Source: an uncultured Paracoccaceae bacterium
GTDB taxonomy: Bacteria > Pseudomonadota > Alphaproteobacteria > Rhodobacterales > Rhodobacteraceae
Reading direction: 5' to 3'
NCBI GenBank assembly: GCA_947500005.1
Contig: CANMQJ010000024.1
Location: forward strand, 1 to 63,269
Length of the DNA: 63,269 bases
Shown here: positions 33,393 to 43,218 of the stretch, in pieces
Position numbering within the stretch: position 1 is the stretch's first letter
Layout: each line of letters starts with the position of its first letter
The notes under the pieces: generated by a model
What the model saw: only the letters and a program-made list of their open reading frames with translations
Databases searched by the model: none
What the model was told of the DNA's origin: nothing
Made by a program: the position numbers and the translations under genes

Positions 33393-33427
33393 CCTTCCCC
33401 CGCTGGAAGGTTCCCGGCGGGGGAAGG
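33393..33427 (-). terminator. Stem-loop after the TAXI-TRAP permease gene
   Basis: CCTTCCCCCGC and GCGGGGGAAGG form a perfect eleven-base stem with a 13-base loop, just after the permease stop at 33432 on the minus strand and upstream of the glutaredoxin-fusion start. It should separate the two transcripts. No long T-run follows. Confidence 0.6.
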
Positions 33428-33431
33428 GGGC

Positions 33432-35408
33432 TCAGGTCGCAAGGCGGCTTTCGCGCGCAGCGTCTTTCCGGGCCATGATCAGCGGGATGGCTGCCAGCGC
33501 CAGCCCGATCGCCGCGCTGGTCGCAAAGCTGATGCCGATCAGGTCGATTTCCGGCTTGGCAAAGAACAGCCCGCCGAAGAACAGCGCCAGACGCTGCGCG
33601 AACCCGACCGCGCCCTTGCGAAGCGGGCCGATCAGGCTGACATAGCCTTGCAGAGCCATGCTGATCATGGCGACGCCGATCAGGGCCGATGTCAGAGCGA
33701 TGGCCACCTCTCCGGCCGGGGCCTGACCGATCAGCGCGGGATTCAGCACAAAGAAGAAGGGCGCGATATAGATCACGCCGCCCAGCCGCATCGCCTCGAA
33801 CCCCGTCCGGATCGCGTTCTCACCCGCCATTGTCGCGGCGGCAAAGGCCCCAAGCGCCACGGGGGGCGTGATATAGCTGACCATGCCCCAGTAGAGGATG
33901 AAGAGATGGACGGCCAACTGGTTGAGCCCACCCTGTTCCAGCGCGGGGGCCAGAACCACGGCGAGGAAGATGTAACAGGCGGTGACCGTCATACCCATGC
34001 CGAAGATGAAGGCGGTGATTGCCCCCATCAACAGCAGGACCAGCAGGTTGTCACCGGCGAGGAACACCAACTCGTTCACCAGTGTCCCGGCCAGTCCCGT
34101 GGCGGAAAACGCCCCCACGATCAGACCCACGCCCAGAAGGATCGCGGTGAGTTCCGCCAGCCCCTGGCCCACGCCCACGATCATGTCGCCCAGTTTTTTC
34201 CACGACAGACGGTGGCTGGGAAGGATCTGGTTGATTACCAGCAGCAGCGCGGTGGCGTAGAACGGGGCCGAGGTTTCGCGCCGCAGGACGACCAGCATGA
34301 AGATCAGCAGCGCGAAGACACCGACATAAAGCCAGCCCTTGCGCACCGTCTCACCCAGCCTCGGCAGATCCACCGCCAACATGCCCTTGAGCCCGCGCCG
34401 CGCCGAATAGCTGTCGATCTGCGCGAAAAGGCCGAAATAGAACAGAAGCGACGGGATTGCCGCCGCCAGCGCGATCTCGACATAGGGGCGTGAGAGGAAA
34501 GAAGCCATGACAAAGGCCGTCGCCCCCATGATCGGCGGCATCAGCACGCCGCCGGTCGAGGCGCAGGCCTCGGTCGCCGCTGCCGTTCGGGCGGAAAAGC
34601 CGGATTTCTTCATCGCCGGGATCGACACCGCCCCGGTGGTGAGCACGTTCGAGATCACGCTGCCCGACATCGACCCCATGAAGCCGCTGGCAAAGATCGA
34701 AACCTTGGCCGCGCCGCCGCGATAGCGCCCCACCAGCGACAGCGCCAAATCGTTGAAGAAAGCGCCGCCGCCGGTGCGCTGCAGAACCGCGCCGAAGAGG
34801 ATGAAGCCGATGACAACGCCGCCGAAGGCGCGCATCGGGATGCCGAAGGAGCTTTCGGCGGAATAGACGTGATAGCTGACCGCCTCGCTGATGGTGGACT
34901 GGAAGCCCGAGAAGGGGTCAGGGACATGGCCCGCGAAGGTCGGGTAGAAGGCGAACAGGACGACGATCCCGAACAGCACCAGACCACCCGCGCGCCGCGT
35001 CGCTTCGAGCACCAGCGCAACGAAGAGATAGGCCACGTATTGCGCGGTCTGCGGCGCGGCATATTCCCAGCCTTGCGAAAGATTCCGCTCGGCCGTCGCG
35101 GCCAGATAGGCGGTTACGCCGAGCGAGGCCGCCATCAGCGCCCAGTCCAGCAGGCTCGGCTGTCCGCCCTTGGATCCGTCGGGACGGAAGATCAGGTAGG
35201 AGACGGCCAGGAAAACCCCTCCGAGAATGTAGAGATAGCGCCCCTGCAAAAGCACCACGCCGCCGACCTGGAGGTTGAAGAGCTGGTTGATGACCAAAAG
35301 GATGCCCGCCAGCGTCCCCGCGATCACCGCGATGCGCGCGGCAGGCGAAAGCGGCGCCTCGCGCGCGCCGCCCACATCGGCCTCGGAAAGACCGGTCGAT
35401 TTCTCCAT
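33432..35408 (-). CDS. TRAP transporter fused permease (TAXI type, 4TM/12TM)
   Basis: A 658-residue protein in which the small and large TRAP permease subunits are joined, as is usual in the TAXI subfamily. About sixteen to eighteen hydrophobic segments are visible. Family blocks include FGGVVIGFILFGAVLQRTGGGAFFNDLALSLVGRYRGGAAKVSI, GSMSGSVISNVLTTGAVSIPAMKKSGFSARTAAATEACASTGGVLMPPIMGATAFVMA and GMGMTVTACYIFLAVVLAPALE. ATG 35408 is preferred over 35414 because GGAGG lies eight bases upstream of it and only two bases before the other. The binding protein is encoded upstream, separated by a strong terminator that should lower permease expression. Confidence 0.9.
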   Translation of the reverse strand: MEKSTGLSEADVGGAREAPLSPAARIAVIAGTLAGILLVINQLFNLQVGGVVLLQGRYLYILGGVFLAVSYLIFRPDGSKGGQPSLLDWALMAASLGVTAYLAATAERNLSQGWEYAAPQTAQYVAYLFVALVLEATRRAGGLVLFGIVVLFAFYPTFAGHVPDPFSGFQSTISEAVSYHVYSAESSFGIPMRAFGGVVIGFILFGAVLQRTGGGAFFNDLALSLVGRYRGGAAKVSIFASGFMGSMSGSVISNVLTTGAVSIPAMKKSGFSARTAAATEACASTGGVLMPPIMGATAFVMASFLSRPYVEIALAAAIPSLLFYFGLFAQIDSYSARRGLKGMLAVDLPRLGETVRKGWLYVGVFALLIFMLVVLRRETSAPFYATALLLVINQILPSHRLSWKKLGDMIVGVGQGLAELTAILLGVGLIVGAFSATGLAGTLVNELVFLAGDNLLVLLLMGAITAFIFGMGMTVTACYIFLAVVLAPALEQGGLNQLAVHLFILYWGMVSYITPPVALGAFAAATMAGENAIRTGFEAMRLGGVIYIAPFFFVLNPALIGQAPAGEVAIALTSALIGVAMISMALQGYVSLIGPLRKGAVGFAQRLALFFGGLFFAKPEIDLIGISFATSAAIGLALAAIPLIMARKDAARESRLAT

Positions 35409-35443
35409 ATGCATGACCTCCGCTGGCGGGTGTTTCGCCGTGG

Positions 35444-35474
35444 AAAAAGGCCCCGCGCAAGTGACACGGGGCCT
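35444..35474 (-). terminator. Rho-independent terminator between TAXI binding protein and permease genes
   Basis: On the minus strand AGGCCCCG and CGGGGCCT form a perfect eight-base stem, followed at once by TTTTT. It lies 20 bases after the binding-protein stop and about 36 bases before the permease start. Partial termination would give more binding protein than permease. Confidence 0.78.
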
Positions 35475-35495
35475 GTCGTTTCAAACTTTGACCGA

Positions 35496-36647
35496 TCAGA
35501 AGACCACGTTGAACCCGCCGGCCTTCAGGGCGTCGCGGCGCTTGGTGGCCCAGGCCTCTTCCCAGTTTTCGGGGCTTTCCGCCTTCAGCTCTTCCCAGGC
35601 CTTCTGCAACGCCTCCTGACGCGAGATCAGCATGTCGTTATGCGCCTGCGCCTCCTCGTTCCACAGGCCCGCTTCCTTGTAGTAGCGGATCGCGCCCTCG
35701 TGGTAGGGAACCACCCAGGTCATGTCCTGCTTGTCCAGCGCCCAGCCGTTGATGCCCGGGGCCTTGCCCGCGTAGGCATCGAACAGTTCGACCATCGCCT
35801 TGGTCATGTTGTAGGCGAGATCGTCCTCGGTCGAGGCGGTGCCCACCAGAACGGGATAGGCATAGCCCGCCCCCTGGTAGCCGTCGGTGCCGTCGATATT
35901 GGCGCCTACCATGGCCTTGTTGGGGTTGAAGAAGGGCGCGATGGCCTGCATCCGGTCCAGCGCTTCGCTGTTGTTCGGGTCGATCGGCGGCCAGGTCAGC
36001 CCGCGGGGGCTGGTCGCGGCCTCATAGGCCATGCCCGAGTTGGTCGAGGCGAAGGCGGCATCGACCTGCCCCTCCATCAGACCCTTCCACGAGGCGCCGA
36101 AGCCGCCGAAATCCACACGCTCGACATCGTCCCAGGTCAACCCGCCATAGGCGAGATAGGCCTCGGTGTTCACGTTGAGCGCGGGCGCACCCACGACCCA
36201 GGCCACGCGCTTGCCCTTGAGGTCGGCATATTCCTCGACCCCGATATCGCCGGCGACGCCAACGGCGAGGTTGATCGCGCCACCATTGTTGGCCATCAGC
36301 ACGCGGATGGGCTGCGGCCCCCAGTTTTCGGCACCGAATTCGAACGCGCCTTCCTGTGCCATGAAGCTTCCGCCGACACCTGTCGCCGAGAACTCGACCC
36401 GGCCCTGCCGCAGCGGTTCAGTGCGCGAGACGTCATTCTTTCCGGGCAGCACGCGCAGGTTCACGCCAATGGTGTTCTGAAGTGCCGCGCCGATCGCGAC
36501 CGCCTGGTTGTAGCCGGCCGAGCCGGTGTCATAGGCCGTCCAGGACATCTGCTTCGGCAGTTCGGCATCGGTCTCCTGTGCATATGCCGTTCCGGTCATC
36601 GCGCCCATAACGCTTGCCGCAATGACGAGTTTACGCATCATTGTCAT
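35496..36647 (-). CDS. TAXI family TRAP transporter solute-binding protein
   Basis: A 383-residue periplasmic protein. The signal peptide is MTMMRKLVIAASVMGAMTGTAYAQ. The TAXI fold follows, with MSWTAYDTGSAGYNQAVAIGAALQ, LRVLPGKNDVSRTEPLRQGRVEFSATGVGGSF and LKGKRVAWVVGAPALNVNTEAYLAYGGL. The C-terminus includes WVVPYHEGAIRYYKEAGLW. TAXI proteins bind small organic acids or amino acids such as glutamate; the ligand here is unknown. GGGAGGAG lies five bases before the ATG at 36647. The next gene upstream is an IclR regulator, and a dyad that could be its site lies at 36738-36756. Confidence 0.88.
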   Translation of the reverse strand: MTMMRKLVIAASVMGAMTGTAYAQETDAELPKQMSWTAYDTGSAGYNQAVAIGAALQNTIGVNLRVLPGKNDVSRTEPLRQGRVEFSATGVGGSFMAQEGAFEFGAENWGPQPIRVLMANNGGAINLAVGVAGDIGVEEYADLKGKRVAWVVGAPALNVNTEAYLAYGGLTWDDVERVDFGGFGASWKGLMEGQVDAAFASTNSGMAYEAATSPRGLTWPPIDPNNSEALDRMQAIAPFFNPNKAMVGANIDGTDGYQGAGYAYPVLVGTASTEDDLAYNMTKAMVELFDAYAGKAPGINGWALDKQDMTWVVPYHEGAIRYYKEAGLWNEEAQAHNDMLISRQEALQKAWEELKAESPENWEEAWATKRRDALKAGGFNVVF

Positions 36648-36737
36648 GTGTCTCCTCCCAGAGTCTTGATGGGGCCACGCCCCTTTCAGCGATTGCTCTC
36701 CGCGTCGCGCCGTCTCCTCTCGCGCGTTTGCAGAATT

Positions 36738-36756
36738 GCATTTCGCAATGCGATAC
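36738..36756. promoter_or_regulatory. Dyad upstream of the TAXI transporter genes, possible IclR site
   Basis: The segment GCATTTCGCAATGCGATAC contains nested dyads: GCATT-tcgc-AATGC, and TTTCGC paired with the near-complement GCGATA. It lies about 90 bases upstream of the binding-protein start. Its relation to the site at 37707-37731 is loose (both contain TGCG and ATAC parts), so the assignment to the adjacent IclR regulator is tentative. Confidence 0.4.
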
Positions 36757-36819
36757 TGTCATCGCCGCAAAGTCAAGAACGAAGCGGATCGGTTCCTTCG
36801 GGTAAGTCGGCAGGATGGC

Positions 36820-37620
36820 TCAGGCCCCCGAGAACCCGCCGCCGCGCTGCGTTTGGAACGATGGCGAGATGGCGTTCGCCGTGTCCTGAAGCTTCGGCAC
36901 GATTTCCTGGATCACGCGATCACGCGTCCAGGTATGCGCCGAGACAGAGCATTGGACGGCGGCATAGGCGCGCCCGCCGGGGCCGATGATGGGCGAAGCG
37001 ACGCCGATCTCGTTCAGAATCATCTGGCCGGTCGAGATCGAATAGCCGTCCCGGACGGCTTGTTCGACGCTCTTGCCGATCTCGTCCCGGTCCAACGTGG
37101 TGGTGGGTGTGAAACGCCGGAGCGACCAGCCCTCGACCGCCGCCGCACGCTCGGCTGCCGGAAAGGTGGCGAGCATGGCGCGCCCGGCCGATGTCGAAAG
37201 CGCCGGAAGGCGGCGGCCCACGATGGTGGCCGCGAAATAGGTCCGCTTGCAGGGAAGGCGGCTGACATAGACGATGTGATCGCCCGACAATTCGGTCAGG
37301 TTGACAGTCTCGCCCAGGTCCTGCGAGAGGTCGATCAGCTTGGGCATCGCCTGGCCGACCAGCGGGTCGGACCAGTAATAGGCATAGGCCATTTGCAACC
37401 AGGCATGGGACGGACGGAACCGCCTTGTGTCCGGATCCTTGTCCAGCATCCCCTCGACATGGAGCGTATTGGCCAGCCTTTGCGTCGCGCTCTTGTCAAG
37501 ACCGGTGCGCTGGGCGAGTTCGGCAAGCGACAGTTCGGTATGCTCTTCGTCGAAGGCGCGAAGGAGGCGCAGCCCCTTGGCGAGCGATCCGACATAGAGG
37601 GTATCTTGCTTGCTTCTCAT
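36820..37620 (-). CDS. IclR family transcriptional regulator
   Basis: A 266-residue IclR protein. The N-terminal winged helix-turn-helix includes VGSLAKGLRLLRAF and LSLAELAQRTGLDKSATQRLANTLHVEGML. The C-terminal ligand domain has LGETVNLTELSGDHIVYVSRLPCKRTYF, LPALSTSAGRAMLATF and EIGVASPIIGPGGRAYAAVQCSVSAHTW. ATG 37620 is chosen; a GTG at 37641 would add seven residues. It lies between the TAXI-TRAP genes (same strand, downstream) and the divergent peptide ABC operon, and probably controls one or both. Its ligand should be a metabolite of the imported substrate. Confidence 0.88.
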   Translation of the reverse strand: MRSKQDTLYVGSLAKGLRLLRAFDEEHTELSLAELAQRTGLDKSATQRLANTLHVEGMLDKDPDTRRFRPSHAWLQMAYAYYWSDPLVGQAMPKLIDLSQDLGETVNLTELSGDHIVYVSRLPCKRTYFAATIVGRRLPALSTSAGRAMLATFPAAERAAAVEGWSLRRFTPTTTLDRDEIGKSVEQAVRDGYSISTGQMILNEIGVASPIIGPGGRAYAAVQCSVSAHTWTRDRVIQEIVPKLQDTANAISPSFQTQRGGGFSGA

Positions 37621-37706
37621 ACGGTTCCGGAAATCTGCCACACGGATAGGCGTATCGGGGTTGACGGCACCGGGCCGCTTGACCTTAATGGATCATATAT
37701 AAGTTT

Positions 37707-37731
37707 TGCGTATCATATAATAATACACGCA
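37707..37731 (+). promoter_or_regulatory. Probable -10 element inside an IclR-type dyad, ABC operon promoter
   Basis: TGCGTAT (37707-37713) and ATACACGCA (37723-37731) form an imperfect inverted repeat around a TATAAT hexamer at 37716-37721. The hexamer is 66 bases upstream of the binding-protein ATG. A regulator bound here would cover the promoter, as expected for control by the divergent IclR gene. Confidence 0.5.
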
Positions 37732-37787
37732 GCAACCCCGAAGCCACCGCGCGCCCCGGCGCGCATCATCCAGACAGGGAGAAAACG

Positions 37788-39305
37788 ATGAAACGATCCT
37801 GGCTTACATCCGGTCTCGCAAGCGTCGCGCTGATCGCCGCCGCGGGAGCATCCTGGGCCGAAAAGGCGAATGACACGTTGCGCGTCGCCTTCACGAAGGA
37901 GTTGGAGAACGTCGACAGCTACTTCAACTCGTCGCGCGAGGGGGTCGTGCTGCAACGCGCGGTCTGGGATGGCCTGATCTATCGCGACCCGGTTACCAAC
38001 GAATACAAGGGCAACCTTGCGACCTCGTGGGAGTGGATCGACGACACGACGCTCGAACTCAAGCTGCGCGAGGGCGTCACCTTCCACAATGGCGAGCCGT
38101 TCAATGCCGACGACGTGGTGTTCACGGTCAATTTCGTCGCCAAGGAGGAAAGCGGCGTCAAGACGCAGCGCAACGTGAACTGGATGAAATCGGCCGAGAA
38201 GGTCGACGATTACACCGTGCGCATCCTGCTCAAGGAGAAATTCCCGGCCGCGATCGAATTCCTGTCCGGCCCTGTCTCGATGTATCCCAACGAGTATTAT
38301 GCCGAGGCCGGTCCCAGCAAGATGGGCCTCGAACCCGTCGGAACCGGCCCTTACAAGGTTGTCTCGGTCACGCCCGGTCAGCATTTCGTGCTGGAGAAGA
38401 ACGAGAACTATCACGACAGCCCCAAGGGCCAGCCGACCATCACCAATATTGACATCCGGACCATCCCGGACGTCAACACGCAGATGGCCGAACTGTTCAG
38501 CGGCTCGCTCGACCTGATCTGGCAGGTGCCGGCGGACCAGGCCGAGAAGCTGGACGAGATGGGTCAGTTCACGGTCGAGAACGAGTCGACCATGCGCGTG
38601 GGCTACCTGTCGATGGATGCGGCAGGCCGTTCGGGCGACACCCCCTTCAGCGACCTCAAGGTGCGCCAGGCGGTGAACCACGCGATCAACCGGAAAGAAC
38701 TGGTCGACGCGCTGCTCAAGGGCGAATCGCAGGTGGTCTGGACCCCCTGTTTCCCCAGCCAGTTCGGCTGCATCGAAGAGGCGGCGACCACCTATGAATA
38801 CGACCCCGAAAAGGCCAAGGCGCTGCTGGCCGAGGCAGGCTATCCCGACGGGTTCACGACCGAGTTCTATGCCTATCGCAACCGGGAATATGCCGAGGCG
38901 ATCATGAGCTATCTGAACGCGGTCGGCATCGAGGCGGATTTCAAGTTCCTTCAGTACTCCGCGCTGCGCGACCTGAACATGAAGGGCGAGGTCCCGCTGG
39001 CCTTCCTCACTTGGGGCAGCTACTCGATCAACGACGCCTCGGCCATGGTCAGCCAGTTCTTCAAGCACGGCTCTCTCGACGACGCGCGCGATGACCAGGT
39101 GCTGGCGGATTTGAACGTGGCCGACAGTTCGACCGATCCCGAGGTCCGGATCGAAAACTATGCCAAGGCGATCGACCGGATCACGTCGCAGGCCTATTGG
39201 GCGCCGATGTTCTCCTACAACACCAATTACGTGTTCACGAAGGAAGTGTCGTATTCGCCGACGCCGGACGAGGTGTTGCGCTTCACCACGATGACCTGGA
39301 ACTGA
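37788..39305 (+). CDS. ABC transporter peptide-type substrate-binding protein
   Basis: A 505-residue family 5 extracellular solute-binding protein (DppA/OppA/NikA fold). Sec signal peptide MKRSWLTSGLASVALIAAAGASWA. Family segments: GLIYRDPVTNEYKGNLATSWEWIDDTTLELKLREGVTFHNGEPFNADDV, GTGPYKVVSVTPGQHFVLEKNENYH and KVRQAVNHAINRKELVDALL. It delivers a peptide or peptide-like ligand to the DppBCDF-type system encoded downstream. ACAGGGAG precedes the ATG by about six bases. A strong hairpin follows the gene, separating it from the permeases. Confidence 0.9.
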   Translation: MKRSWLTSGLASVALIAAAGASWAEKANDTLRVAFTKELENVDSYFNSSREGVVLQRAVWDGLIYRDPVTNEYKGNLATSWEWIDDTTLELKLREGVTFHNGEPFNADDVVFTVNFVAKEESGVKTQRNVNWMKSAEKVDDYTVRILLKEKFPAAIEFLSGPVSMYPNEYYAEAGPSKMGLEPVGTGPYKVVSVTPGQHFVLEKNENYHDSPKGQPTITNIDIRTIPDVNTQMAELFSGSLDLIWQVPADQAEKLDEMGQFTVENESTMRVGYLSMDAAGRSGDTPFSDLKVRQAVNHAINRKELVDALLKGESQVVWTPCFPSQFGCIEEAATTYEYDPEKAKALLAEAGYPDGFTTEFYAYRNREYAEAIMSYLNAVGIEADFKFLQYSALRDLNMKGEVPLAFLTWGSYSINDASAMVSQFFKHGSLDDARDDQVLADLNVADSSTDPEVRIENYAKAIDRITSQAYWAPMFSYNTNYVFTKEVSYSPTPDEVLRFTTMTWN

Positions 39306-39314
39306 GATCGACGC

Positions 39315-39336
39315 GGGGGCCGGTCCGCCGGCCCCC
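39315..39336 (+). terminator. Stem-loop between binding-protein and permease genes
   Basis: GGGGGCCGG and CCGGCCCCC form a perfect nine-base stem with loop TCCG, ten bases after the binding-protein stop, followed by TGTCTTTGCTTT. It is probably an attenuating terminator or an RNA stabiliser that raises the binding-protein level relative to the membrane subunits. Confidence 0.7.
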
Positions 39337-39400
39337 TGTCTTTGCTTTCGCCCGACGCTGCTGCCCGCCATCGAGCGGGCTGTGATACAAGGGGGTCCAC

Positions 39401-40318
39401 TTGCTCACCTTCATCCTGAAACGTCTTGGCCTTGCCGTGTTGGTGGCCCTGACGGTGTCCTTCATCAGCTTCGTGCTGCTGTTTCTCGCCGGCGACCCGG
39501 CCGCCGCGCTGGCGGGCGAGACCGCCAGCGGCGAGGATATCGAGGCGATCCGCCGTCTCTATGGCTTCGACCGGCCGATGCTGGTGCAATATGTCGACTG
39601 GCTCTACTCGGCGGTGCGGGGCGATTTCGGCGAAAGCTACTATTTCCGCCTTCCGGTCGCCTCGCTGATTGCCGAGCGGCTGAGCGTGACCATGACGCTG
39701 GGCGTCTGCGGCATCACCTTTGCCCTGCTGACGGCCGTGCCGCTGGGGGTCGCCGCGGCGATCCGCCCCAACTCGATCATCGACCGGGTGGCGCTGTTCC
39801 TGTCGGTCGCGGGGCAGGCGATGCCGAGCTTCTGGTTCGGGCTGATCCTGATCGTGGTCTTCGCGATCCAACTGGGCTGGCTGCCGCCTTCGGGCGCGTC
39901 GAGTCCCGCTCATTTCATCATGCCGACCATCGTGCTGGGATATTATGCCATGCCCGCGATCATGCGTCTCACGCGCGCGGGGATGCTGGAGGTTCTGTCG
40001 TCCGACTACATCCGCACCGCCCGTGCCAAGGGCGCGCCCGAGGGGCGGGTGCTGTTTCGCCACGCGCTGCGCAACGCGATCATCCCGGTCGTCTCTCTCG
40101 CCGCCGTTCAGATGGGCTTCATGCTGGGCGGTTCGATCGTCGTGGAGTCGATTTTTGCCCTGCACGGGGCGGGTTATCTTGCCTGGGAGAGCATCGCGCG
40201 CAACGACCTGCCCACCGTTCAGGCGCTCATCCTCGTCTTCTCGATGTTCTATATCGTCTTCACCTTCCTCGCCGACGTGCTGAACGCCTGGCTCGACCCC
40301 CGCATGCGGAGCAGCTGA
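39401..40318 (+). CDS. ABC transporter permease (DppB-type)
   Basis: A 305-residue inner-membrane permease with six hydrophobic helices. N-terminal MLTFILKRLGLAVLVALTVSFISFVLLFLAGDPA is typical of DppB/OppB proteins, and the EAA loop is DYIRTARAKGAPEGRVLFRHALRNAIIPVV. The start codon is TTG at 39401 behind AAGGGGGT. It forms the translocation channel with the next gene product. Confidence 0.9.
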   Translation: MLTFILKRLGLAVLVALTVSFISFVLLFLAGDPAAALAGETASGEDIEAIRRLYGFDRPMLVQYVDWLYSAVRGDFGESYYFRLPVASLIAERLSVTMTLGVCGITFALLTAVPLGVAAAIRPNSIIDRVALFLSVAGQAMPSFWFGLILIVVFAIQLGWLPPSGASSPAHFIMPTIVLGYYAMPAIMRLTRAGMLEVLSSDYIRTARAKGAPEGRVLFRHALRNAIIPVVSLAAVQMGFMLGGSIVVESIFALHGAGYLAWESIARNDLPTVQALILVFSMFYIVFTFLADVLNAWLDPRMRSS

Positions 40319-40319
40319 G

Positions 40320-41222
40320 ATGGCCCTGACCGAAAGCACCGATCCACTGCTGCAAGAGATCACCGGCCCCACCCCCGGCCAGATGCTGCGCAAGCGCGTC
40401 TTCGGCCATCAGGGGCTGCTCTTTGGCGGCATCGTCCTGGGCATCCTGCTGCTGGTGGCGATCTTCGCGCCGCTGCTGGCGCCGCACGATCCCTATGCGC
40501 AAAGCCTGATGACCCGTATGGAGCCGCCGGTCTTTCTCGGCGGCACATGGGAGCATCCGCTGGGCACCGACCATCTTGGCCGCGATTACCTTTCGCGCCT
40601 GATCTACGGGGCGCGCGTCTCGCTGATGATCGGCGTCATCGCGGCGCTGATCTCGGGTGTCATCGGTACCGCAATGGGCGTGGCCGCGGGCTATTTCGGC
40701 GGCCGGGTCGACATGGTGGTCACCTTTCTCATCAACGTGCGCCTTGCGATGCCGGTCGTGCTGGTGGCGCTGGCCGTGGTGGCGATCCTGGGCGGCTCGC
40801 TCCAGGTGGTGATCGTGGTTCTGGGCCTGTTGCTGTGGGACCGCTTCGCCGTGGTCATGCGCGCCTCGACCCTGCAGGTGCGCGGGCGCGAATACGTGGC
40901 CGCCGCACGCGCCATCGGCGCCTCGACCCCGCGGGTGATCCTGTCCGAGATCATGCCCAACATCGCCAACAACCTGATCGTCGTGGTCACGCTGGAAATG
41001 GCCCATGCCATCCTGCTCGAGGCGGCACTGTCCTTTCTCGGGCTGGGCGTGCAGCCGCCGACGCCCAGCTGGGGCCTGATGGTTTCCGAGGGCAAAAACA
41101 TGATGCTGTTCGAGCCGTGGCTGGTGCTCATCCCGGGCGCCGTGCTGTTCCTGCTGGTGTTGGCGATCAACCTCATGGGGGACGGTCTGCGCGACGTGAC
41201 CGCCCCGGACAACCGGAGCTGA
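40320..41222 (+). CDS. ABC transporter permease (DppC-type)
   Basis: A 300-residue permease of the DppC/OppC type. The N-terminus has the first helix GLLFGGIVLGILLLVAIFAPLLAPHDPYAQ; then come HPLGTDHLGRDYLSRLIYGARVSL, a hallmark of the subfamily, and the EAA loop EYVAAARAIGASTPRVILSEIMPN. Its ATG is one base after the DppB-type stop, so the genes are coupled. Confidence 0.9.
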   Translation: MALTESTDPLLQEITGPTPGQMLRKRVFGHQGLLFGGIVLGILLLVAIFAPLLAPHDPYAQSLMTRMEPPVFLGGTWEHPLGTDHLGRDYLSRLIYGARVSLMIGVIAALISGVIGTAMGVAAGYFGGRVDMVVTFLINVRLAMPVVLVALAVVAILGGSLQVVIVVLGLLLWDRFAVVMRASTLQVRGREYVAAARAIGASTPRVILSEIMPNIANNLIVVVTLEMAHAILLEAALSFLGLGVQPPTPSWGLMVSEGKNMMLFEPWLVLIPGAVLFLLVLAINLMGDGLRDVTAPDNRS

Positions 41223-41226
41223 GCCG

Positions 41227-42218
<992 letters not shown>

Positions 42219-42222
<4 letters not shown>

Positions 42223-43217
42223 GCCAGCAGAAACAGAACGCGGTTCTCGAACTGCGCAACGTGACCAAGACCTACCGCGTGAAACAGGGGCTGTTCGGCA
42301 AGGCCAGGCCGCTTACGGCGGTCAATGACGTCTCGCTCTCCCTGCCAAGGGGTGAGGTGCTGGGGCTGGTGGGCGAATCCGGTTGCGGCAAGTCCACGCT
42401 GGCCAAGATCCTGCTGGGGCTCGAGATGCCCAGCAGCGGACAGGTCCTTGTCGACGGGCAGGAGATCGGGGCGCAGGACAGGTTGAGCCTCGCCCGCCGC
42501 ATCCAGCCGATCTTTCAGGATCCCTATTCCTCGCTCAATCCGCGCAAGAGCATCTTCGACATCGTCTCGCTGCCGCTGCGCGTGCATGGCGTGGGCCAGC
42601 AGGCCGACTGGGACCGAGAGGTGCGCAAGATTCTCGACATCGTGGGCCTGCCGGCACGGGTGATGAACACCTATCCCAGCCAGATGTCGGGTGGGCAACG
42701 TCAGCGCGTGGCCATCGCGCGCGCGCTGATCATGAAGCCCGAGATCGTCATCTGCGACGAGCCGACCTCGGCGCTGGACGTGTCGGTGCAAAGCCAGATC
42801 CTCAACCTTCTGGGCGATCTGCGCCGCGAATTCGGGCTGACATATCTGTTCATCAGCCATGACCTTGCCGTGGTCGAACATCTGGCGACCCGCGTGGCGG
42901 TCATGTATCTGGGCCGGATCGTCGAGGAGGCCGATGTGGCGGGCCTTTTCGACGCGGCGCGCCATCCCTACACGCAGGCGCTGCTGAAATCGGTGCTGAC
43001 GCCCGAACCGGGGCTGGGCGTGCCCGATACGCAGCTGGGCATGGCCTATCCCAACCCCATCGACCCGCCTTCGGGCTGCCATTTCCATCCGCGATGCCCG
43101 ATGATGACCGAGCATTGCCGCAAGGTTGCGCCGCGCTCGCTGCCGACGCCGCAGGGTCGGGTGGAATGTCACCTCTTTGATCCCGAAAGTCCCATGACCA
43201 AAGCCGAGGTGGCCTGA
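42219..43217 (+). CDS. ABC transporter ATP-binding protein (DppF-type)
   Basis: A 332-residue ATPase. Walker A GESGCGKST, signature MSGGQRQRVAIARAL, Walker B IVICDEPTSALDVSVQ and switch His in LFISHDLAVVEHLATRVAVMYLG. The C-terminal extension contains CHFHPRCPMMTEHC, the Cys motif found in DppF/OppF. ATG 42219 is set by the ATGA overlap with the DppD-type gene. It completes the ABC transporter; a gamma-glutamyltransferase gene follows after one base. Confidence 0.92.
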
Positions 43218-43218
43218 G

